The position numbers and the translations under genes are program-made. The notes under the pieces were generated by a model that saw only the letters and a list, made by a program, of their open reading frames with translations, was not told the DNA's origin and did not search any database. 60,112 bases of DNA from NCBI GenBank assembly GCA_003131625.1, contig PKVY01000142.1, positions 1 to 60,112 on the forward strand. The letters are read 5' to 3'. Source of the stretch: Acidobacterium sp. (lineage in GTDB: Bacteria > Acidobacteriota > Terriglobia > Terriglobales > Acidobacteriaceae). Below are positions 28,813 to 37,793 of the stretch, in pieces. Each line of letters opens with the position of its first letter. The first letter of the stretch is position 1.

Positions 28813-29853
28813 ATGTTTATCGATGAAGCCAAAATTCGGGTCAAAGCCGGTGACGGCGGTAATGGATGCATGGCTTTTCGCCGCGAAAAGTTTGTTCCCC
28901 GCGGCGGACCCTCCGGTGGCGACGGCGGACACGGAGGTAACGTTATCCTCGAAGCCAGCCAGCGCCACAACACCCTCGTCTATTTCCGCTTCAATCCCGA
29001 GCACAAAGGCGAGCGCGGCGAACACGGCATGGGCTCCAACTGTACCGGCCGCGACGGCAAAGACACCGTCCTCAAAGTTCCGGTAGGCTCCATGCTCTTC
29101 GACGCCGACACCGGTGAGCTCGTCCACGACTTCACCCGTCCCGATGAGCGCCTCATCATTGCGCGCGGCGGACGCGGCGGCCGCGGCAACCAGCACTTCG
29201 CTACCCCCACCCATCAGGCCCCGCGCGAGCACGAGCTCGGCCGCGCCGGCGAAGAGCGCACCTACCGCCTCGAGCTCCGCGTCCTCGCCGACGTCGGCCT
29301 CGTCGGCTATCCGAACGTCGGCAAATCCACGCTCATCTCGCGCATCTCCGCCGCGCGTCCCAAAATCGCCGACTACCCCTTCACCACCCTCGAGCCCCAA
29401 CTGGGCGTCGTCTCCATCGGCGAAGCGCCTTACGAAGAAAGCTTCGTCGTCGCCGACATCCCTGGCCTCATTGAAGGCGCGCACCTCGGCGCAGGCCTCG
29501 GCGTCCAGTTCCTCCGCCACATTGAGCGCACCCGCATCCTCGTCCACCTCGTCGACGTCTCCGATGCGGACGGCCGCCCCGATCCTGTCGAAGATTTCCG
29601 CGTCATTATGGAAGAGCTCAAGAGCTTCGGCCACGGCCTCGACCAGAAGCCGATGATCGTCGTCGCCTCCAAAGTCGACGTCGCCAATCCTGCCAAGCTC
29701 AAAAAATTAGAAACCATGGCGAAGCGCCGCAAGCTCCCCTTCTACGCCATCTCCGCGGTCACCGGCCTCGGCGTAGAAAAGCTTAAGTACGCCATCGGTG
29801 AACGCGTCCGCGACCTCCGCGCCGAATCTCCTGCCGTCCCCGCGGCCAGCTAG
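28813..29853 (+). CDS. obgE: GTPase Obg/CgtA
   Basis: Essential ribosome-associated GTPase involved in 50S assembly and stress signalling. The Gly-rich Obg fold occupies residues 1-158 ([29 protein letters not shown]). The G domain has G1 [10 protein letters not shown]3 DIPGLIEGA, and a G4 position that reads ASKVD in place of NKxD. The C-terminal OCT domain is lacking, as in many Obg proteins. The start is the ATG at 28813 with GGAGA upstream. Its stop overlaps the stop of the convergent MBL gene by 4 bp. It lies about 17 kb from rplU-rpmA, its usual neighbours. Confidence 0.96.
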   Translation: MFIDEAKIRVKAGDGGNGCMAFRREKFVPRGGPSGGDGGHGGNVILEASQRHNTLVYFRFNPEHKGERGEHGMGSNCTGRDGKDTVLKVPVGSMLFDADTGELVHDFTRPDERLIIARGGRGGRGNQHFATPTHQAPREHELGRAGEERTYRLELRVLADVGLVGYPNVGKSTLISRISAARPKIADYPFTTLEPQLGVVSIGEAPYEESFVVADIPGLIEGAHLGAGLGVQFLRHIERTRILVHLVDVSDADGRPDPVEDFRVIMEELKSFGHGLDQKPMIVVASKVDVANPAKLKKLETMAKRRKLPFYAISAVTGLGVEKLKYAIGERVRDLRAESPAVPAAS

Positions 29854-30791
29854 CGCCCCGTCTCCGGCGCACCCATCAGAAAAGAATTATCGCCCACCTT
29901 GTAAATGACCTTCCCCTTGCCAGCAGGCTCAGGAGCAATCTTGCCCGCCCTCACCGTCTCAAACGCCACCACCAGTTGCGGCAACACCGACTTGGGCGCC
30001 ACGGGAACATTGTGCGCGCCCAGCACCAGCTTCACCTGCGGAGCCAGTGCCGCCAGCCGTCGCACCGAGCGGTCGTACGCTGTCAGATCGGTTTCCGGAC
30101 GATACAACCAGATCGTCCCCGGATAAAACGTGTCCCCGGTGAACAGCAACCCCACCTCCGGCTCAAACAGCGAGATTGCGTCGGGCGTATGACCCGGCGT
30201 GGCAATAATCTGTAACCGCCGCCCTCCCAAATCGATCCACTCGCCATCGTGCACGTACGACGTAATCTTCCACGGCCGCGTCACATACGCCTTTGGATCG
30301 AACCCCGCCGGCAGATTGCCGCACGTCTCTCCCGGCTGAATCTCAGCCTGCGCGGCCTCGCGCGATCCCTGCGCGTTGTGCCGGCTGAAACTCGTGTCCA
30401 TGCTGTACACCGTGTCGAACTGCCAGTTGCTGCCCACATGATCGTTGTGGGTATGCGAGTTGATCACCGCCACCGGCAGCCGGGTCAGCTCGACCGTCAA
30501 TCTTCTCAAATTGCCGATCCCCATCCCCGTGTCGAAAAGCATCGCCCGCGTGCGCCCGACGATCAGATAGCTGATGGTCTCCTCGGACTGATGCGGCTCG
30601 TAAATCGCAAACGTATCCGGCGCGACTCGATAGACCTCAAACCAGCCATCTTTCACTGGCACACGCTCGAGGCTCTTGTACTCCGGACGCGGAAGAGCCT
30701 TGCACCACGCGGGCACAGGCGCTTGTCCCATCGCACCCGCCGCCATCGCAACGGAGAGAATCAAACCCCCGAGCACCCGCACAGAACCCAT
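29850..30791 (-). CDS. exported MBL-fold metallo-hydrolase
   Basis: A metallo-beta-lactamase-fold hydrolase with a signal peptide (ending AGAMGQA). The metal motif HTHNDH (His113, His115, Asp117, His118) is complete, with further ligands in TPGHTPDAI and FTGDTFYPG and a later GAHN. Members include lactonases, beta-lactamases and glyoxalases; I cannot choose among them. The ATG at 30791 is preferred; a GTG at 30809 would overlap the upstream gene. It is probably co-transcribed with the membrane glycosyltransferase-like gene, whose stop is about 10 bp upstream. Confidence 0.85.
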   Translation of the reverse strand: MGSVRVLGGLILSVAMAAGAMGQAPVPAWCKALPRPEYKSLERVPVKDGWFEVYRVAPDTFAIYEPHQSEETISYLIVGRTRAMLFDTGMGIGNLRRLTVELTRLPVAVINSHTHNDHVGSNWQFDTVYSMDTSFSRHNAQGSREAAQAEIQPGETCGNLPAGFDPKAYVTRPWKITSYVHDGEWIDLGGRRLQIIATPGHTPDAISLFEPEVGLLFTGDTFYPGTIWLYRPETDLTAYDRSVRRLAALAPQVKLVLGAHNVPVAPKSVLPQLVVAFETVRAGKIAPEPAGKGKVIYKVGDNSFLMGAPETGR

Positions 30792-30801
30792 CACGCGCCG
30801 C

Positions 30802-31977
30802 CTACGCACTCATCCCCCACACGCTCGCCACGCACAACCCCGCCTGCGCCACCACCATCACCCCCGTTGCCCACAGAAACGCCTTCCGCCAGCGTGTCTC
30901 GAGAGCGTCCGCGAAAACTCCGCCGACAGAGGTGATCAGAAAAGGCAGCGCCCACAGCCACGGTTCCGACGCGCCGCCCGTCGTTACCAGCACCATCAGC
31001 GGCGCGCCCACCAGCAGGGGAGTCGTGTTCCCAAAATACCGCGACCGCCGCGCGACCACGTAGAGCGCCAGCGCTCCAACCAGCCCAATCGTGAATGCCG
31101 CGTTGGCCGGATTCGTGAAAAACCACTTCGCCGGCTCCAGTGAAACCCACATCCGTCCCGACCCGCTCCGGAAAACGTAGCTGAACGCGTCCGGATGAAA
31201 CGCATACGACGCGAACAGGAGGAAAAATGCCCCCAGCACCCACACAATCAGCAGCGTCGGAATGTACGCCCGCCGCGTCTCCGCTACCCACGCCATGAAA
31301 ATCACAGTGAAGACCAGCGCCACCATAAACGCCGCGATGTGTGCCGCGGCCGTGAACCCTAATGCCACCGTCAGCAGCACAATTCTCGGCCGCCACTTCC
31401 GCTTCGGCCCCTGCAGCGCATGCGCAACCCCAATCGCGATATAAATGACCGAAAAGACGCCCAGCGCTGCCAGAATCTCGTTGTTCGGATACGTCGACGC
31501 CCGCACCACCGCTGGCGAAAAACAGTAAAGCGCCAGCGAAATGTAACCGCCCTCGTTACCAAACAAGCGCCGCGTCACCCACCACAGGCACGCGCCCAGC
31601 GCCAGTCCCGCCAGGATGAAGGGCAGCCGCAGCACCAGCTTGATCGCGCCCACCTCATGCCGCATCTCCCACGTTGAAGTCGTTGCTGCTTGTCCGAAAA
31701 CAATACGCTCCACCGTCAGCGGCAGCCCCGCCGCCCGATACGCCAGCGTTCCGTCGTGGATATTCCCGCAGGTCGTGAAGTATCCCGTCAGCGGCGAGGG
31801 CCGCTCCCACATCTCCCGCCCGCAGCGCGCAAACTGATAATCCGTCTCCGAAAGAGGCTGCCGCGCGCTCACCCACAAGCATTCCCCCAGCAGAAGCAGC
31901 AGCATTACCGCCGCGATCTTCTGTGGGCGCTCGAATCGAAATTTCCGCAACTGGTGGATTGTTCCGCCTGGTCCCAT
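30802..31977 (-). CDS. polytopic membrane protein, GT39-like glycosyltransferase (putative)
   Basis: About 391 residues with some ten predicted helices. After the first helix comes a periplasmic-type loop (SETDYQFARCGREMW), and LRLPFILAGLALGACLWWVTRRLFG then SPAVVRASTYPNNEILAALGVFSVIY resemble the PMT/GT39 dolichyl-phosphate-mannosyltransferase-like family that glycosylates lipids or proteins from polyprenyl-phosphate sugars. The frame is open to 32151, but that part overlaps the divergent EAL-HDOD gene and looks non-coding, so I use the ATG at 31977. The glycosyltransferase assignment is tentative. Confidence 0.7.
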   Translation of the reverse strand: MGPGGTIHQLRKFRFERPQKIAAVMLLLLLGECLWVSARQPLSETDYQFARCGREMWERPSPLTGYFTTCGNIHDGTLAYRAAGLPLTVERIVFGQAATTSTWEMRHEVGAIKLVLRLPFILAGLALGACLWWVTRRLFGNEGGYISLALYCFSPAVVRASTYPNNEILAALGVFSVIYIAIGVAHALQGPKRKWRPRIVLLTVALGFTAAAHIAAFMVALVFTVIFMAWVAETRRAYIPTLLIVWVLGAFFLLFASYAFHPDAFSYVFRSGSGRMWVSLEPAKWFFTNPANAAFTIGLVGALALYVVARRSRYFGNTTPLLVGAPLMVLVTTGGASEPWLWALPFLITSVGGVFADALETRWRKAFLWATGVMVVAQAGLCVASVWGMSA

Positions 31978-32123
31978 CGAGCTTTCAGCAGTGTACCGGA
32001 GCGGTCGACCCCAACCCCTCGCCCACTTTTTCCTGATGCGACACTCGCCGCCGCCGATAGACAAAGTGAATCGCCGCCCCGGAGGATTTCTGCTGCGGCG
32101 AGCCTGCGAGTGCGCAAGCCCCC

Positions 32124-33395
32124 ATGGCCTCTCCGCTGCAATCCGGTACACCCCAACAGGCGCCTGCCCCTTCCGCGCCGATCACCGCCCCCAGCCGCTA
32201 CCTTGGGCGCCAACCCATCCTCGATGCCCAGCGCCGCCTTTTCGGCTACGAGCTCTTCTACCGCGCCGGCAAAATCGATCACTTCTCCGGCGATCCCGAT
32301 CTGGCCACGCGCGAGGTCATCGACCACTGGCTGCTGCTCGTTCCCGATTCCACCCGCACCGCCTCCTTCGTGAACTGCACCCGTACCACCCTTGTCGACG
32401 GCCTCGTCACCCTCCTTCCCCCGGAGTCCACCGTCCTCGAGATTCTCCCCACCATCGAACCTGATCCCGAAGTGATCGATTGCTGCCTCGCCCTCAAAAA
32501 ACAGGGTTATCGCTTCGCTCTCGATGGCTTCCTCCCCCAGTCCTCGCGCACTCCCTTCCTCCGTTTCGCCGACTTCATCAAGATCGACTTCCTGGCCGCG
32601 GACTTCGATCTCCGGCGCGCAATCTACGCCATGGCCGCCGGCAGCGGCGCCCATCTCCTCGCCGAAAAGATTGAGACCGATATTCAGCTGCGCATCGCCG
32701 TCTCCGAAGGCTGCACCCTCTTTCAGGGCTACTTCTTTTCGCTGCCCGTCCTCCTCTGCTCCCCCACCATCCCCCAGAACTACTTCGTCTACCTCAAGCT
32801 GCTGGCCGCTCTCCATCATTCCCCCACCGATCTGCGCAAAATCGAAAAGCTGATCTCCGCCGACGCCTCGCTCTGCTATCGCGTGCTGCGCCTCGCCAAT
32901 TCCGCGCTTCAGGCGCATCCCGGCATCATCTCGACCATTCGTGAGGCGCTGCTGATGGTCGGTGATGAACCGGTTCGCAAGATGGTCACCGTGGCCATGG
33001 CCGGCGCGCTGACGGCTCATCGCTCCCTCCCCCTCATTTCCATGGCCCTCTCCCGCGCCCAGTTCTGCGAGTTCCTCGCGCCCTCCCTCTCCGAGCAGCC
33101 CGCCCAGTTCTATCTCCTCGGCATCCTTTCTCTGCTCGACGTGCTCCTCGAAACCCCTCTCCCTCGCATCCTGCAGGTGCTCCCCATTCCCCCCGCCATG
33201 AAATCGGCGCTGGAGGGCGATCGCAGCGCCGCCTGCCGCGCCCTCGAACTGGTCCGCAGCCTCGAAGCCTGTGACTGGAATCGCTGCGAGCAGATCCAGC
33301 ATCAGCTCGGCCTGGCGGAAGGCGCCATCGCCGCTATGTATGCGCAGTCGCTGCGCTGGGCCTCCACCATGGTCAGCCAGGAACTCCTCCCCTGA
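32124..33395 (+). CDS. EAL-HDOD signalling protein (YuxH-like, EAL probably inactive)
   Basis: A 423-residue cytoplasmic protein with an N-terminal EAL-like domain (about residues 25-215) and a C-terminal HDOD domain (about 225-400). The EAL part begins RYLGRQPILDAQRRLFGYELFYR and continues through ALDGF, FIKIDF and AEKIET, but the canonical EAL triad and several metal ligands are missing, as in the YuxH/CdgJ-type group. It is therefore more likely a binding or scaffold protein than a c-di-GMP phosphodiesterase. The HDOD part shows KLISADASLCYRVLRLANSA. It is followed by a heptanucleotide tract and then an ArnT-like gene. Confidence 0.88.
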   Translation: MASPLQSGTPQQAPAPSAPITAPSRYLGRQPILDAQRRLFGYELFYRAGKIDHFSGDPDLATREVIDHWLLLVPDSTRTASFVNCTRTTLVDGLVTLLPPESTVLEILPTIEPDPEVIDCCLALKKQGYRFALDGFLPQSSRTPFLRFADFIKIDFLAADFDLRRAIYAMAAGSGAHLLAEKIETDIQLRIAVSEGCTLFQGYFFSLPVLLCSPTIPQNYFVYLKLLAALHHSPTDLRKIEKLISADASLCYRVLRLANSALQAHPGIISTIREALLMVGDEPVRKMVTVAMAGALTAHRSLPLISMALSRAQFCEFLAPSLSEQPAQFYLLGILSLLDVLLETPLPRILQVLPIPPAMKSALEGDRSAACRALELVRSLEACDWNRCEQIQHQLGLAEGAIAAMYAQSLRWASTMVSQELLP

Positions 33396-33403
33396 TCCGC
33401 TCC

Positions 33404-33470
33404 ACCCTGCACCCTGTACCCTGCACCCTGCACCCTGTACCCTGCACCCTGTACGCTGTACCCTGTACCC
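33404..33470. repeat. heptanucleotide tandem repeat ACCCTGY, nine units
   Basis: Nine consecutive 7-bp units (ACCCTGC or ACCCTGT, one ACGCTGT) run from 33404 to 33466, followed by a partial ACCC. The tract fills nearly the whole 76-bp gap between the EAL-HDOD stop codon and the ATG at 33472 and takes the place where a ribosome binding site would be expected. Confidence 0.92.
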
Positions 33471-33471
33471 G

Positions 33472-35265
33472 ATGACCAGCCTGCGTACGGCCAAGCGGTT
33501 CGTGTTCCCCCTGCTCGGTCTGTGGGTGTTGCTCTACGCCTCCTTCTCTGTCTTCACGCCTCCGCTGCTCGACGGCTCCGACGCCCTCACTGCGGTCATT
33601 GCGCGTGAAATGGTCATCGGCGGCCACTGGATCATCCCCTGGGCCAACGGCATCCGCTACGCCCAGCGTCCTCCACTGCTCTACTGGGCTGTCGCCGTCA
33701 GCTTCGGCATCTTCGACGTCAGCGACTGGGCCGCGCGCATCCCCCTCGCCCTCGGCACTCTGGCCCTCTTCATCGCCACCTTCTCCTTCGGACGCCGCCT
33801 CTTCCACTCGCCGGCCGCCGCCTTCTACGCCGCGCTCACCCTCCTCACTTCCTGCGGAGTCTTCCTCTTCGGCCATCTCCTTCTGCGCGACGTCTTCCTT
33901 TGCCTCTGGCTCACCCTCGCCCTCAACTTCTTCTGGCGTTCGCTCCATCAGGAAAAGCACGTCCTCGAAAGCACCATCGGCTTCGCTGTCTGCTGTGCGC
34001 TGGGAGTCCTCACCCGGGGGTTCGCCGGCGTCCTTCTTCCCCTCGCCATCGCTTCTCTCTATTTGCTTTTCACCGGCAAGCTCCGGTACTTCGCCCGCTG
34101 GCAGATCGTCCCCGCCGTCCTGGCCTTTCTTGCTGTCGTTTTGCCGTGGCACATCGCGGTTGACAGAGCCAGCGTTCGCGAAGCGATGGTCTCCCTCCTG
34201 CCGCCCATGGCTGGCGGACGCGTCCCCCTCCTCATCTTCTGGCTGCTGCCTCTTCTCTGGATCGCCCCCTGGTCCATCTTTTCCCTCCGCGCTCTCCGCA
34301 TCGGCGCCGCTTCGCCCGATCCCGACCGCCGCGGCCAGGCTCGTCTCCTCTGCGTCCTCTGGATCCTCGCCGTCCTCGTCTTCTTCAGCTTCGCCGCCCG
34401 CCAGGAATTCAACCTCGTCTCCGCGCTCCCGCCCATGGCCCTTCTCGCCGGCGGATGGCTCGCTGAAGACGAGTCGCTCCCCCACCATCAGGGCCGCATC
34501 GCTGCGTGGATCCTCTTCTTCCTCGGCATGGCCGCGGCCGCTGTTGTCGCTTACCTCCTCATCGTCGCCCCCCGCCCCGCGCCCGGCGCTGACATTGCCA
34601 CCCTTCTCCGCCCCAACTCCGGCCATCACGCCGTCTTCTTTGGCTTTCTCTTTGACCTCACCCGCTCCGCCATCGGAGCCTTCAAAGTCCCGCTCTGGAT
34701 CGCCCTCTTCTCCCTCCTCGTCGGCGTCTCCGCCTGCCTCTGGTACCGCCTCCGCGACAACGCCCGCATGGCCAACTGCTTCCTCGCCGGCATGATCGTT
34801 GCCATCCTCATCGCCGCTCATCTCGCGCTCAATATTTTTTCCCCGGTGCTGTCATCGGCCATCCTCGCTGAGGCCATCAAGCCCGAAGTCCGCCCCAGCG
34901 AGCTCGTCGTCGTCAACGGCCCGTTTGAAAACGCCTCTTCCTTCGCCTTTTATCTCGAACGCTCTGTGCTCCTCCTCAATCCCCCCGCTACGTCGAACGC
35001 CGCTCCGCCCCCCGCACCCTGCACCTCAGCCGGCCAGGTGAAGACCGAGGTCACCGTCAAAGCGACCATGGGCCCTCCGCCCACTCCGACGTTCCTGATC
35101 GACAACGCGGCCCTCTGCGGACTCTGGCAAAGCCAGCAACGCGTCTGGCTCTGGACCACCCCCCAGACCCTCCCCACCCTTCCCGGCGACATCTACGTCA
35201 TCGGCCGCAGCGGCGGCAAAGAAGTCGTCAGCAACCAGCCCAACGTCGGCGGCGCCAGCTTCTAG
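33472..35265 (+). CDS. ArnT/PMT-family membrane glycosyltransferase
   Basis: A 597-residue inner-membrane protein of the GT39/GT83 (PMT/ArnT) fold that would transfer a sugar from a polyprenyl-phosphate donor to lipid A or another surface acceptor. Loop 1 carries DGSDALTAVIAREM and GIRYAQRPPLLYW, which match the family's acidic catalytic site and RPPL(L)YW motif. About eleven helices follow, then a periplasmic C-terminal domain. The ATG at 33472 directly follows the heptamer tract with no recognisable Shine-Dalgarno sequence, so the start is uncertain: the frame remains open upstream through the repeat. A Pro/Ala-rich insertion (APPPAPCTSAG) near residue 515 is also encoded by heptamer-like DNA. 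Confidence 0.85.
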   Translation: MTSLRTAKRFVFPLLGLWVLLYASFSVFTPPLLDGSDALTAVIAREMVIGGHWIIPWANGIRYAQRPPLLYWAVAVSFGIFDVSDWAARIPLALGTLALFIATFSFGRRLFHSPAAAFYAALTLLTSCGVFLFGHLLLRDVFLCLWLTLALNFFWRSLHQEKHVLESTIGFAVCCALGVLTRGFAGVLLPLAIASLYLLFTGKLRYFARWQIVPAVLAFLAVVLPWHIAVDRASVREAMVSLLPPMAGGRVPLLIFWLLPLLWIAPWSIFSLRALRIGAASPDPDRRGQARLLCVLWILAVLVFFSFAARQEFNLVSALPPMALLAGGWLAEDESLPHHQGRIAAWILFFLGMAAAAVVAYLLIVAPRPAPGADIATLLRPNSGHHAVFFGFLFDLTRSAIGAFKVPLWIALFSLLVGVSACLWYRLRDNARMANCFLAGMIVAILIAAHLALNIFSPVLSSAILAEAIKPEVRPSELVVVNGPFENASSFAFYLERSVLLLNPPATSNAAPPPAPCTSAGQVKTEVTVKATMGPPPTPTFLIDNAALCGLWQSQQRVWLWTTPQTLPTLPGDIYVIGRSGGKEVVSNQPNVGGASF

Positions 35266-35376
35266 TCAAGCCCCTCCGCTCCGAACCCTCTTCGCCATCG
35301 CTCCCTGGTCGTACCCACAAATCCATCTAAAGTTGGTTGTTGACTGCGACGTCAATCCGGCATCCTTGCAGGACTT

Positions 35377-36906
35377 ATGCTCAAAGCCTCCTCAGGGCTT
35401 CTCTGCCTTCTTTCGCTCGCCTCCGCCGCCGCCGCTCAGACCTTCGTCGCCACACCTGACCCCGCAGCAGCCGCAGCCCCCGCACCCGCGTCTGGTCCCG
35501 CCGGCCATCCGGTTACCTTCTCCATCTATGAGCGCGCCCGCAACGACAATTGGCAGTGGTTCGCCGCGCCGCCCTTTTCCGACAACTACTCCTACCTCCA
35601 ATCCCTGCTCCGCATCAGCGTCGCCCAGCGCATCCATCACTGGGACTGGCAGGCCGAGCTCGCCCAGACCTGGGTGGGAGGCGTGCCCAGCGATGCCGTC
35701 GCCACCGTCTCCGCGCAGGGCCAGCTCGGACTCGGCGGCACTTACTATGCCGCCAACGGCAACAACTCCGAACCCGCCGCCGCCTTCTTCAAGCAGGGAT
35801 TTCTCCGCTACAACGCCGGCGACGATAAAAACATCCGCCTCGGCCGCTTCGAGTTCTTCGAGGGCGTCGAGACCCATCCCAAGGACCCCACCGTCCTCTG
35901 GCTCCAGAACAACCGCGTCCAGCAGCGCCTCATCGGCAACTTCGGTTTTGCCAACGCCATGCGCAGCCTCGACGGCATAGACGCCCACTACGGCTCCGGC
36001 TCCTGGAACCTGACTGCCATGGCCGCCCGCGCCGATCAGGGCGTCTTCAACATGAACGGCAATCCCGAGATCAATGTCGACGCGCAATACCTCGCCTTTT
36101 CCCGCTCTGCCGCAAACGGCCGCGTTATCATGCGCGCCTTCGGCATCGGCTATCACGATGGCCGCACCGGCATCACCAAAACCGACAACCGCCCCGCCGC
36201 GGTCCGCGCCGCCGACCACAAAAACATCCGTCTCGGCACCTATGGCGGCGACCTCATCGCCACCCAGCCCGCCGGGCCCGGCACTTTCGACTTTGTCTTC
36301 TGGGGAGCATTGCAGAACGGCAACTGGGGCGCGCTGACCCAAAGCGCCGGCGCTGCCGCCCTCGAAGGCGGCTACCGCTTCACCAAAGTTCCTACCATGC
36401 CCTGGTTCCGCGGCGGATGGTGGCGAGCCACCGGCGACAACAACAACGCCGACTCAAAGAACAACACCTTCTTCCAGGTCCTGCCCACCCCGCGCGTCTA
36501 CGCCCGCCTGCCCTTCTACAACCTCATGAACTCCACCGACGGCTTCGTCCAGCTCATTGACAAGCCGTGCAAGACCTCGTGCACCTGGGATCTGCGCAGC
36601 GACCTCCACTGGCTCGACCTCACCTCGGGCCATGACCTCTGGTATCTCGGCGGCGGCGCCTTCGACAACAAGGTCTTCGGCTTCACCGGCCGCCCCGCCA
36701 ACGGCCACACTTCGTTCGCCTCGGTCGCCGACATCAGCTCCGACTGGCAAGCCACCAAAAACGTCGCCTTGAACTCGTACTACGGCTACGGCTGGGGCAA
36801 GAGTGTCGTCGGCGCCATCTATCCCACCAACAAGAATATTCAGCTCGGTTATGTGGAGCTCATCTACCGCTGGGGCATTACGTCGGGAGGAGCGAAGCCA
36901 AAGTAA
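35377..36906 (+). CDS. outer-membrane porin, alginate-export-like family
   Basis: A 509-residue exported protein. The signal peptide is about residues 1-20 (LLSLASAAAAQ), followed by a Pro/Ala linker. The rest is a beta-barrel of alternating strands resembling the AlgE-like alginate-export family (PF13372 type): FSIYERARNDNWQWF, RISVAQRIHHWDWQAELAQTW, IRLGRFEFFEG, and closing strands LGYVELIYRW. Such barrels export or take up anionic polysaccharides or other solutes; no alginate biosynthesis genes are nearby, so the substrate is unknown. It follows the ArnT-like gene by 111 bp and may have its own promoter. Confidence 0.75.
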   Translation: MLKASSGLLCLLSLASAAAAQTFVATPDPAAAAAPAPASGPAGHPVTFSIYERARNDNWQWFAAPPFSDNYSYLQSLLRISVAQRIHHWDWQAELAQTWVGGVPSDAVATVSAQGQLGLGGTYYAANGNNSEPAAAFFKQGFLRYNAGDDKNIRLGRFEFFEGVETHPKDPTVLWLQNNRVQQRLIGNFGFANAMRSLDGIDAHYGSGSWNLTAMAARADQGVFNMNGNPEINVDAQYLAFSRSAANGRVIMRAFGIGYHDGRTGITKTDNRPAAVRAADHKNIRLGTYGGDLIATQPAGPGTFDFVFWGALQNGNWGALTQSAGAAALEGGYRFTKVPTMPWFRGGWWRATGDNNNADSKNNTFFQVLPTPRVYARLPFYNLMNSTDGFVQLIDKPCKTSCTWDLRSDLHWLDLTSGHDLWYLGGGAFDNKVFGFTGRPANGHTSFASVADISSDWQATKNVALNSYYGYGWGKSVVGAIYPTNKNIQLGYVELIYRWGITSGGAKPK

Positions 36907-36975
36907 GGCGACTGCGGTCGCATTCGGCCCGTAAGGACGAATCCAATTCGGCCTGACAACTTAGAATGACCTCCT

Positions 36976-37731
36976 GTGCTCAACGCCACAGAATCCGATC
37001 GTGTGCACGTCGTTCTGGTCAACAGCCGTAACCCCCTCAATATCGGCGCCGCCGCCCGCGCCATGTCCAACTTCGGCTTCCCCCACCTGCGCGTGGTGCA
37101 TCCCTACCCCATCGCCTTTCAGGAGGCGAAGTCCGCAGTCAATGCCGAGCCGGTCCTCACTGCAGCCGAACAGTTCGAGCACCTACCCGAGGCCATCGCC
37201 GACTGCACCCTCGTCGTCGGCACCACCGGCGCCCAGCGCAATCTGCTGGAGCCAGTCTCAACCCTCGAATCTGCCGCCCCAATCATCCAGGCCCACCTCC
37301 GCTCCGGTTCCCAGGTAGCCATCCTCTTCGGATCGGAAAAAGTCGGCCTGTCCAATCACGACCTCAGCCACTGCCACCTCCTCCTCCGCATTCCCACCCA
37401 CCCCGAACACCCTTCCATGAACCTCGGCCAGTCCGTGGCCGTCGTTCTCTACGAGCTCATTCGCCAAACCGGCCCGGAAGATCCAGAAGCGCCCGCCCCC
37501 AATTCCCCCCTCGCCACCGCAGGAGAAAAAGAACGACTCATCGCCCTTCTCCTCGAAGCGCTCTCCTTCAACGGCTACCCCCATCGCACTACCCAGGCCA
37601 CCATCGAGGCGAAAATCCGCCGCCTGGTCCGCCACCTCGCGCTCACGCCGTCGGATCTGCACCACTGGCTCGGTCTCCTCCGCCAACTCCTCTGGAAGCT
37701 CCGCGCGACCCAGCGCCCGCCACAAGAATGA
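36976..37731 (+). CDS. trmJ: tRNA (cytidine/uridine-2'-O-)-methyltransferase, TrmJ-like (SpoU family)
   Basis: A SPOUT-superfamily RNA 2'-O-methyltransferase. Motif 1 VNSRNPLNIGAAARAMSNF lies at about residues 15-33, motif 2 AILFGSEKVGLSN in mid-protein, and motif 3 SMNLGQSVAVVLYEL near 145-160, together forming the trefoil-knot SAM site. A C-terminal helical extension (about 180-251) is typical of TrmJ, which modifies position 32 of tRNA anticodon loops. The start is a GTG at 36976. TrmJ is favoured over other SpoU enzymes from length and motif spacing. Confidence 0.88.
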   Translation: MLNATESDRVHVVLVNSRNPLNIGAAARAMSNFGFPHLRVVHPYPIAFQEAKSAVNAEPVLTAAEQFEHLPEAIADCTLVVGTTGAQRNLLEPVSTLESAAPIIQAHLRSGSQVAILFGSEKVGLSNHDLSHCHLLLRIPTHPEHPSMNLGQSVAVVLYELIRQTGPEDPEAPAPNSPLATAGEKERLIALLLEALSFNGYPHRTTQATIEAKIRRLVRHLALTPSDLHHWLGLLRQLLWKLRATQRPPQE

Positions 37732-37793
37732 CCCCGCGCCAGCCGCCGTTTTCTGCCCGCCGCCCGTCCCCGGTCCTATAATCCTTCCACCCC

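Noticed and set aside
31905..33494. Long minus-strand open frame (529 codons) across the EAL-HDOD gene
   Set aside because: It is rich in Gly/Glu/Ala with no domain pattern and is the antisense shadow of a well-supported gene; the same applies to the long minus-strand frames at 33373-34821, 37776-39122 and 39145-40707.
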